A DNA stretch of 5,242 nt, from the NCBI GenBank assembly GCA_002172355.2, contig NHGH02000014.1, positions 18,941-24,182 on the forward strand. Direction: 5' to 3'. The translations under genes and the position numbers were made by a program. Source of the stretch: Euryarchaeota archaeon TMED132. Lineage in GTDB: Archaea > Thermoplasmatota > Poseidoniia > Poseidoniales > Poseidoniaceae. Position 1 is the stretch's first letter; every line of letters begins with the position of its first letter. The notes under the pieces are model-generated. The model did not search any database. It saw only the letters and a program-made list of their open reading frames with translations, and was not told the DNA's origin. Below are positions 1 to 4,108 of this stretch, piece by piece.

Positions 1-440
1 CCATTGGTCAGAGTAGCAAACATCGAACCTATACATACAGCCACTGCTAAAGAAATAGCCAGGAATGAAACTATAGTATGGCCGATATTGTAAACGGTTT
101 GAGCTATTACTGAACCATTGGCTTCTAGTAGCATTGGACCCATTCCAATCAAAGCCAATGTCGCTAAAATACCGATTAAAACCGCTAAAACCATTCCAAA
201 TAGAGGTGCTAAAGGACGCTTTCTTGAATCTGCATAGAAGAATAGATTGCCAAGAAGAACTAATGAGCCGAGAGTATATGATGTCAAAATTGCATTCGCA
301 AATCTCGTGAAAGAATCACTGGTGTCAAAACTAGAAAAATCACCTTTCAAAGTTGAATCTATAATCCAAATAACAATGATTGGCAATAAGAACGCCATAA
401 ATAGAATCTTGAGGTTGAGGGTCTGTTTTACTTCACTCAC
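1..440 (-). CDS. Integral membrane protein, partial (C-terminus beyond the left edge)
   Basis: This open frame starts at a GTG (440..438) and runs uninterrupted to the window edge, giving 146 visible residues beginning MSEVKQTLNL. I chose the start because a perfect GGAGGTG lies 6 bases upstream (453..447). Hydrophobic stretches that look like membrane helices cover about residues 12-27, 48-69, 80-99 and 122-142, with a basic loop DSRKRP at 71-76. The gene overlaps the end of the upstream membrane-protein gene by 8 bases in another frame, so the two are almost certainly co-transcribed and translationally coupled. I do not recognise the family. The overlap suggests a partner or paralogue of its neighbour, perhaps in one membrane complex, but that is inference. 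No catalytic motif is visible. Confidence 0.75.
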   Translation of the reverse strand, partial: MSEVKQTLNLKILFMAFLLPIIVIWIIDSTLKGDFSSFDTSDSFTRFANAILTSYTLGSLVLLGNLFFYADSRKRPLAPLFGMVLAVLIGILATLALIGMGPMLLEANGSVIAQTVYNIGHTIVSFLAISLAVAVCIGSMFATLTN

Positions 441-1230
441 TTTCAACACCTCCAATATTATTAGCGATCTTTTCTGATGCTTGTGATAACTCGTCATTCG
501 TTGGGGCTGGAACAGAATTGGGTTCACCAATAGAACGCTCATAGAGGTAAATTACAAAGCCGAATATGAATATCGAAAGAGATGTACCTACAAGTATACC
601 AAATAAATCGGATACTGAAAGCCAGAAGTAAGTTGAAAATAATTCTGAAGATATATTTTTACCATCTATGGCAAGACCGCAAATTATCAAAGTCATGGAG
701 ATTACAGAAATTAATCTCATTATACTAGATTCTCTCTGTCGTTCTTCACCAATTACCATCATTGAAACGGAAAGGACGGAAGATAAACTGCAAATCATCA
801 AGACCAACGTTGGAAAGAAAATTAACCAAAAACGATTAACTTCCCCACCGTCATAAATCGGAGTCAAATCTCCCCATTGCATTAGACAAAACCATACCGT
901 GCTAAAAGTAATACAAAACATTCCTAACTTTCTATCACTAGTTGGTAATTTCCCAACCGGTACATTTCCAGAGAATACTAACAGATATATTCCGATAAGC
1001 AAAAGAATCGATGGCCCTAAAATGAAACCAATCAAATGCCCTATTGAAGAAGACGGAGATGAAGGAACTGTCCAAGGACTTGCGCATACAAAGATAAGGC
1101 CTAAAACAGCAATAATTCTACCGATATTAGTTCTTAGATTATCTTTCGAAGAAAGAGAAATCCATACACCCAATGCTATCATGGAGAGAGGAATCCAAAA
1201 AAATACCACAGCATTTGCTATTTCATCCAT
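433..1230 (-). CDS. Seven-helix integral membrane protein of unknown function
   Basis: This 265-residue protein is dominated by hydrophobic segments at about residues 7-26, 39-55, 63-86, 102-119, 133-159, 169-188 and 201-230. That makes about seven membrane passes, then a hydrophilic acidic tail of roughly 35 residues. There is no obvious signal peptide separate from the first helix, and no metal-binding or catalytic motif stands out. I do not recognise the family. The ATG at 1230 follows weakly SD-like bases (AGGG) about 9 bases upstream and an AT-rich box (TTAATAT, 1255..1249) about 22 bases upstream, so a leaderless or very short-leader transcript is possible. It is the first gene of a minus-strand pair, divergent from rpl44e. 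The plus-strand open frames across it are antisense shadows, since the membrane-protein pattern on the minus strand is continuous. Confidence 0.8.
   Translation of the reverse strand: MDEIANAVVFFWIPLSMIALGVWISLSSKDNLRTNIGRIIAVLGLIFVCASPWTVPSSPSSSIGHLIGFILGPSILLLIGIYLLVFSGNVPVGKLPTSDRKLGMFCITFSTVWFCLMQWGDLTPIYDGGEVNRFWLIFFPTLVLMICSLSSVLSVSMMVIGEERQRESSIMRLISVISMTLIICGLAIDGKNISSELFSTYFWLSVSDLFGILVGTSLSIFIFGFVIYLYERSIGEPNSVPAPTNDELSQASEKIANNIGGVESE
447..453 (-). promoter_or_regulatory. Shine-Dalgarno site of the left-edge membrane gene
   Basis: The minus strand reads GGAGGTG, a 7-base complement to the archaeal 16S rRNA 3' end, followed by six bases and then GTG at 440..438. The same bases encode the Gly-Gly-Val near the C-terminus of the upstream protein. 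This site decides in favour of GTG at 440 over the in-frame GTG at 449, which lies within the SD itself. Confidence 0.75.
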
Positions 1231-1362
1231 ATTGTGCCCTAAGCATGGATATTAATTACTTCATCCCCTCTTTCATATCGCAGTTGCTCGTTTTTTATAC
1301 CCTTCAATATGCGGAGTTTCTAAATACCCGACCCTTGTGGCTCGAACGCTCAAGGTGTTACT
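1231..1362. promoter_or_regulatory. Divergent promoter region between the membrane-gene pair and rpl44e
   Basis: This spacer contains two good archaeal TATA candidates for rpl44e. TTTTTATA (1292-1299) and TCTAAATA (1319-1326) each match 7 of 8 bases of the box A consensus TTTAWATA. The first would start transcription near 1320-1326 and give a leader of about 40 bases. The second would start near 1348-1350 and leave only about 14 bases. On the minus strand, TTAATAT (1255..1249) lies about 22 bases before the membrane-gene ATG. The rpl44e SD is GGTG at 1354-1357, five bases before ATG 1363. Assignments rest on consensus and spacing only. Confidence 0.45.
1333..1355 (+). promoter_or_regulatory. 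Possible leader hairpin pairing with the rpl44e SD
   Basis: CCTTG (1333-1337) is the exact reverse complement of CAAGG (1351-1355), with 13 bases between. The right arm includes the first two bases of the GGTG SD that decides the rpl44e start. Two more G-C pairs (1340-1349 and 1341-1348) could form inside the loop. A 5-bp stem can arise by chance, and it would exist only in transcripts from the upstream TATA candidate. Confidence 0.3.
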
Positions 1363-1647
1363 ATGGTAAAGATGCCACGTCAAATCAAGCGTTACAGCCC
1401 ATCTGCTGGTAAGCACACCATGCATACCGTTGAGCGTGTTAAGAAGCGACGTGCTTCTGAATTAAAGTGGGGTCAGAGAAGATTCCGTAAGGTTATGGCT
1501 GGATACCGTGGTTTCCCACGTCCTAAACCTGATGGCAGAGAAAAGCCAACAAAGAGAGTTAATATTCTATTTAGATGCAGTGAGACTGGAAAGGCTCACT
1601 ACGCTCCATGTAAGAGAGCAAAGAAATTTGAATTAGTGGACAAGTGA
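1363..1647 (+). CDS. rpl44e: 50S ribosomal protein eL44 (L44e), zinc-site-depleted
   Basis: This 94-residue basic protein matches the archaeal eL44 family of the large ribosomal subunit, near the E site. Hallmarks are SELKWGQRRFRKV (32-44), GYRGFPRPKPDGREKPTK (47-64) and the C-terminal RAKKFEL (85-91). I chose ATG 1363 because GGTG sits five bases upstream; the in-frame ATG at 1369 would leave 11 bases. The unusual point is the zinc site. The family usually reads Y-C-P-x-C near residue 11 and C-x-x-C near residue 72. Here the first pair is Y-S-P-S-A and the second C-S-E-T, so only Cys72 remains of four (Cys83 lies elsewhere). Length and all other signatures are intact, so this looks like a functional cysteine-poor form rather than a pseudogene. 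It heads the operon with rps27e, nine bases downstream. Confidence 0.95.
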   Translation: MVKMPRQIKRYSPSAGKHTMHTVERVKKRRASELKWGQRRFRKVMAGYRGFPRPKPDGREKPTKRVNILFRCSETGKAHYAPCKRAKKFELVDK

Positions 1648-1656
1648 AGTGATTTT

Positions 1657-1827
1657 ATGGCTAGTAATTTTCTAAAAGTATCCTGTAGAGACTGCGGTGC
1701 AGAAGTCGTAATTTTCTCAAGGGCTACCAGTGTAGTATCTTGCTCTGTTTGTGGAGCAACCCTAACAGCACCATCCGGAGGAAAGGCTGACCTCATTGGA
1801 TGTAATATTATTGAAGCCCTTGAATAA
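1657..1827 (+). CDS. rps27e: 30S ribosomal protein eS27 (S27e)
   Basis: This 56-residue protein begins MASNFLKVSCRDCG and ends IIEALE. It is the small-subunit zinc-ribbon protein eS27. Both zinc knuckles are complete: Cys10-x2-Cys13 and Cys29-x2-Cys32. The family hallmarks VIFSRATSVVSC (18-29) and TLTAPSGGKADL (35-46) are clear. The ATG at 1657 is used because the preceding in-frame codon series reaches a stop at 1645-1647; a GTGATT-like stretch just upstream could act as a weak SD. It lies nine bases after rpl44e and 15 bases before aif2a, the standard archaeal order, so it is surely co-transcribed. Its intact zinc ribbon contrasts with the eroded zinc site of eL44 next door. Confidence 0.95.
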   Translation: MASNFLKVSCRDCGAEVVIFSRATSVVSCSVCGATLTAPSGGKADLIGCNIIEALE

Positions 1828-1842
1828 GGAGGCTAAGCCTCC
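1828..1842 (+). promoter_or_regulatory. Perfect 6-bp hairpin covering the aif2a SD
   Basis: GGAGGC-TAA-GCCTCC fills the whole spacer between the rps27e stop (1825-1827) and the aif2a ATG (1843). The left arm contains GGAGG, the only SD-like sequence before aif2a, 10 bases from the ATG; the right arm pairs with it exactly. The stem is GC-rich in an AT-rich region. No U-tract follows, so it is unlikely to be a terminator. Ribosomes finishing rps27e would melt it, which suggests translational coupling. Confidence 0.6.
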
Positions 1843-2634
1843 ATGGTCAAGGAAGAAAATATCAATCCTCCTGAGGAAGGAGAATTAGTAGTTGTTACTG
1901 TAAAATCTGTTAAACAAAACGGAGTTTATGTCGACTTTGATGAATTTCCTGGCCTTGAAGGATTTATTTTTATTGGTGAAGTCGCCAGTGGGTGGGTAAA
2001 AAATATCCGAGCATTCGTTCGTGATGGTCAACGTCTCATCTGTAAAGTAATGCGTACAAGGAAAGATGGCTCTTCTTTGGAACTATCACTAAAGTCAGTT
2101 TCTGAAGAAAGAAGAAGAGATAGACTTCAAGAATGGAAAAATGAACAAAGGTCGGTTCAACTTTTCAAAGTACTATCTGAAAAAGTTGGGTGGGATGAAG
2201 AAACAAAGAGTTTGAATTCTGAGGAACTGATAAACTCTTTTGGGACTCTATACAGTTCGTTCGAAGAGGCTGCAACAAATGAGACTGCTCTAACAGATGC
2301 AGGATTTGAAGGTGATTGGCTAAAAGAGTTCATTGAAATCGCAGTTGAAAATATAATTCCTCCTTTTGTTGAGATTAGAGGAACTTTGACACTCAGCATA
2401 AATTCACCGAATGGGATTACCGTAATTCGAGATGCACTGATTGCTGCTGAGGAATTTTCATCTGAGGAAGAAGAAATAATTGTTGCATGTTACTATAACG
2501 GAGCACCAGATTATAGAATTGAACTCAAAGCACCGGACTTCAAAACTGCAGAAGACCTTTGGATTAACGTATCAAAGACGGCTGTTGACCATGTACTGGA
2601 TAATGGTGGGGAAGCATCCGCCTTTAGAGAATGA
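1843..2634 (+). CDS. aif2a: Translation initiation factor aIF2, alpha subunit
   Basis: This 263-residue protein has the usual length and layout of archaeal aIF2-alpha, a subunit of the heterotrimer that carries initiator Met-tRNA to the small ribosomal subunit. Residues 12-85 form an S1 RNA-binding domain (GELVVVTVKSVKQNGVYVDF, then EGFIFIGEVASGWVKNIR). RRRDRLQEWKNEQR (90-103) leads into the helical middle domain. The C-terminal part from about residue 175 is the alpha/beta domain that contacts the gamma subunit. The position aligned with the eukaryotic regulatory Ser51 appears to be Ala48, as is usual in archaea. An acidic run (SSEEEE, near 204-209) lies in the last domain. The start follows the SD-containing hairpin at 1828-1842. 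The gene sits in the conserved rps27e-aif2a-nop10 order. Confidence 0.95.
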   Translation: MVKEENINPPEEGELVVVTVKSVKQNGVYVDFDEFPGLEGFIFIGEVASGWVKNIRAFVRDGQRLICKVMRTRKDGSSLELSLKSVSEERRRDRLQEWKNEQRSVQLFKVLSEKVGWDEETKSLNSEELINSFGTLYSSFEEAATNETALTDAGFEGDWLKEFIEIAVENIIPPFVEIRGTLTLSINSPNGITVIRDALIAAEEFSSEEEEIIVACYYNGAPDYRIELKAPDFKTAEDLWINVSKTAVDHVLDNGGEASAFRE

Positions 2635-2642
2635 TTACCAAC

Positions 2643-2650
2643 TTTATGAT
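2643..2650 (+). promoter_or_regulatory. Candidate TATA box for nop10
   Basis: TTTATGAT lies about 28 bases before the nop10 ATG within the 40-bp gap after aif2a. No SD precedes that ATG. The spacing fits a leaderless internal promoter. The same TTATGAT core occurs on the minus strand about 28 bases upstream of the tRNA-Ser gene. Confidence 0.3.
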
Positions 2651-2674
2651 AAGTAAAGACGCATAGGCCAATAC

Positions 2675-2920
2675 ATGGCACGCCAAATACTTCAGCAATG
2701 CTTGGATTGTCAGGCTTGGACTTTATCAACAACATGCCCTAAATGTGGAGGTACAGCACAAGCTGCAGCACCTATCAAATGGTCTCCAGAAGATCATAGG
2801 GCTTCAATTAGAAGAAAAATGTACGATGTCAGTTCTAAAGAGTGGACAGATAAATTACCTTCACTAAATTCACTAGAAGAAATGAAAAAAGATTCATTGA
2901 AAACTTATGAAGAAGAATAA
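2675..2920 (+). CDS. nop10: H/ACA RNP component Nop10 with C-terminal extension
   Basis: This 81-residue protein contains the small zinc-ribbon protein Nop10, which joins Cbf5, Gar1 and L7Ae in the H/ACA RNP that pseudouridylates rRNA. The zinc ribbon is complete: Cys9-x2-Cys12 and Cys21-x2-Cys24. The Nop10 signature P-I-K-W-SPEDHRASIRRK covers residues 33-48. Archaeal Nop10 is usually about 55-60 residues; here a charged tail of about 33 residues (49-81, ending EEE) follows the conserved core. The tail is in frame, with no sign of a frameshift. The gene follows aif2a by 40 bases and lacks an SD, so a leaderless transcript from the TTTATGAT box is possible alongside operon read-through. The neighbouring aif2a and PAC2 genes support the assignment. 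Confidence 0.93.
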   Translation: MARQILQQCLDCQAWTLSTTCPKCGGTAQAAAPIKWSPEDHRASIRRKMYDVSSKEWTDKLPSLNSLEEMKKDSLKTYEEE

Positions 2921-2941
2921 TTGGAAATTTTTCTCAATGCT

Positions 2942-2959
2942 AGAAATCGAATGATTTCT
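2942..2959. repeat. Inverted repeat in the nop10-PAC2 spacer
   Basis: AGAAATC (2942-2948) and GATTTCT (2953-2959) form a perfect 7-bp stem with a GAAT loop. It lies in the 89-bp gap between nop10 and the PAC2 gene, just after a short T-run (ATTTTT) and ahead of the PAC2 TATA candidate. It could mark the 3' end of the upstream operon or be a regulator site. The stem is AT-rich and may be chance. Confidence 0.35.
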
Positions 2960-2976
2960 TATTATTCAATGTCAAA

Positions 2977-2984
2977 CATTATAC
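2977..2984 (+). promoter_or_regulatory. Candidate TATA box for the PAC2 chaperone gene
   Basis: CATTATAC lies about 29 bases before ATG 3010. No convincing SD precedes that ATG, so a leaderless transcript starting at or near the ATG is likely. Together with the 89-bp gap, this suggests the chaperone gene can be expressed separately from the ribosomal block. Confidence 0.4.
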
Positions 2985-3009
2985 TTCGTAAAGTTACGTT
3001 GAGTAAATA

Positions 3010-3765
3010 ATGAGTTTGCTAGTGGAGTGGAGAGGAGTAAATACTACTGTTGGAGACAATGCTCTAGCATTGATTGCATTACCTGGTGTTGGAAATATTG
3101 GTAAAGCCTCATTGGATGCATTAAATGAAATAAATCAAGCAGAAGAAATCGCTAGATTGCATCATACTGCTTTACCACCGCTTGCAACACTAGATGAAGA
3201 TGGACTTTTATCACCACCACATCTATCTCTTAGGTCTATAGAATCGATTACAGGAGTTAGATTGATAACCATAGTTGGAACCTCACAACCATTAGAATCT
3301 CAACATCAAGGTGCAATGGCAAGAGAAATTATGGAATTCTTGAAGTCTGAAAATGTGGATAATTTGATAGTTTTGGCTGGAATGGTAGATATTGCCACTC
3401 GTAAAGAGACTTTCATAGTACCAAGTAGTTCTAGTTTTAGAGTTGAATTAGAGTCGATGAGCGCTGATGTTAGAAGAGATGAACCAAGTTCTGGAGCAAT
3501 TGGTATGGCTGCTCTTCTATCTTCCTATGGCCCTTTATTTGGAATAAATTCAGCATGTGCAATTGCAACTACTGTTGGCTCTAGCGGGGATATTCACGCA
3601 TCACAAAGATTACTAGAATCATTGGACAAATGGTTTGGACTTGGAGTTGCTTTACCAAAGGACGCTAAAGAGAAATTATCGAAGAAACTAGAATCTATGG
3701 CACCTAAACAAACCAGTGACCATTTATCTGAACTTACAGAATCCCCTGATGCATTTTACATGTGA
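3010..3765 (+). CDS. PAC2-family proteasome assembly chaperone (PbaA/PbaB-like) with HbYX tail
   Basis: This 251-residue protein fits the archaeal PAC2 family (COG2047-like), relatives of eukaryotic Pac1/Pac2 that include the archaeal proteasome assembly factors PbaA and PbaB. The N-terminal core has the family motif ALPGVGNIGKASLDAL (23-38). The middle has NLIVLAGM (117-124), and the later GAIGMAALLSSYGP matches the conserved glycine-rich region. The final residues are D-A-F-Y-M. The last three, F-Y-M, satisfy the hydrophobic-Tyr-any (HbYX) motif that lets activators and assembly factors dock between 20S alpha subunits. The region just before (about 214-246) is charged and likely flexible. 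Its place after nop10 is the standard archaeal gene order. No SD is seen, and a TATA candidate lies 29 bases upstream. It ends three bases from the 3' end of an opposing tRNA gene. Which Pba protein it matches best cannot be settled here. Confidence 0.88.
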   Translation: MSLLVEWRGVNTTVGDNALALIALPGVGNIGKASLDALNEINQAEEIARLHHTALPPLATLDEDGLLSPPHLSLRSIESITGVRLITIVGTSQPLESQHQGAMAREIMEFLKSENVDNLIVLAGMVDIATRKETFIVPSSSSFRVELESMSADVRRDEPSSGAIGMAALLSSYGPLFGINSACAIATTVGSSGDIHASQRLLESLDKWFGLGVALPKDAKEKLSKKLESMAPKQTSDHLSELTESPDAFYM

Positions 3766-3768
3766 AAA

Positions 3769-3853
3769 TGGCGCCGAGAGAGAGATTTGAACTCCCGTGT
3801 CCGAAGACAGTGGATTTCGAATCCACCGCAATACCGGGCTATGCGATCTCGGC
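3769..3853 (-). tRNA. tRNA-Ser, anticodon CGA, with encoded CCA
   Basis: The minus strand folds as a class II tRNA. The acceptor stem GCCGAGA (3853..3847) pairs with TCTCGGC, followed by discriminator G and an encoded CCA (3771..3769). The D arm has a GCA/TGC stem and a loop with A14, G15 and G18-G19. The anticodon stem GTGGA/TCCAC encloses loop TTCGAAA, giving anticodon CGA, which reads UCG serine codons. The long variable arm is TGTC-TTCG-GACA, capped by a UUCG tetraloop. The T stem GGGAG/CTCTC (one G-U pair) encloses TTCAAAT. The long variable arm and G73 agree with serine. There is no intron. A TATA-like CTTATGAT lies 28 bases upstream of the 5' end. The gene converges on the PAC2 gene with a 3-base gap. 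Confidence 0.95.
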
Positions 3854-3873
3854 AGTAGGTGCCGCTTCAGCGC

Positions 3874-3892
3874 CACCATCATAAGCATGGTG
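3874..3892. promoter_or_regulatory. Dyad with TATA-like core in the tRNA-Ser / SAMP divergent spacer
   Basis: CACCAT (3874-3879) and ATGGTG (3887-3892) form a perfect 6-bp inverted repeat around a 7-base AT-rich centre. On the minus strand the centre reads CTTATGAT (3885..3878), about 28 bases from the tRNA 5' end, the expected TATA spacing. On the plus strand the same centre is about 27 bases before the SAMP ATG at 3908, so one TBP site might serve both genes. A symmetric site over a shared core promoter could also bind a regulator. Confidence 0.4.
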
Positions 3893-3907
3893 CTATAACG
3901 CTTAATC

Positions 3908-4108
3908 ATGCAGATTCATTTTGTTGGCAGGGACCACGATACAACTGTAGATTTCGAACAGAGTTTATCGATAAGAGAAGCTCTAACTAAAGCGAAAATT
4001 CAGCCATCAACTGTTATAGTTTCCTTTGAAGAAAATATTCTACCACATTCGACAATAATCAAATCTGACGTGACTTTGAATGTGATTACAGTGTCATCTG
4101 GTGGATGA
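3908..4108 (+). CDS. SAMP/MoaD/ThiS-type ubiquitin-like protein with C-terminal Gly-Gly
   Basis: This 66-residue protein has the length and pattern of a small beta-grasp sulfur carrier or modifier. A beta hairpin starts at MQIHFVG and continues to TTVDF. A helix follows at about SIREALTKAKI (21-31), then strands at TVIVSFEENIL (35-45) and DVTLNVITV (54-62). It ends in S-S-G-G. The exposed diglycine is the hallmark of proteins adenylated by an E1-like enzyme and then thiocarboxylated or conjugated to lysines. Size and the short N-terminus are closest to archaeal SAMP2/Urm1-like proteins, which act both in protein conjugation and in tRNA thiolation; ThiS or MoaD roles cannot be excluded. No SD is visible, so it is probably leaderless. 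The last 15 bases overlap the opposing nuclease gene. Nearness to a proteasome chaperone and a tRNA gene fits either role. Confidence 0.85.
   Translation: MQIHFVGRDHDTTVDFEQSLSIREALTKAKIQPSTVIVSFEENILPHSTIIKSDVTLNVITVSSGG

Noticed and set aside
247..477. Plus-strand open frame at the left
   Set aside because: It is antisense to the left-edge membrane gene, which has a strong SD-supported start and regular hydrophobic helices.
668..1255. Plus-strand open frames antisense to the seven-helix gene
   Set aside because: They lack recognisable domains and lie opposite a continuous membrane-protein frame; they are shadows.
1599..1796. Minus-strand open frame over rps27e
   Set aside because: It is antisense to a clear eS27 with all four zinc cysteines.
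1828..1842. Rho-independent-like terminator after rps27e
   Set aside because: No T-run follows, the stem ends at the aif2a ATG, and the gene order implies co-transcription.
2157..2735. Minus-strand open frames under aif2a and nop10
   Set aside because: They are antisense to confidently identified genes and have no domain character.
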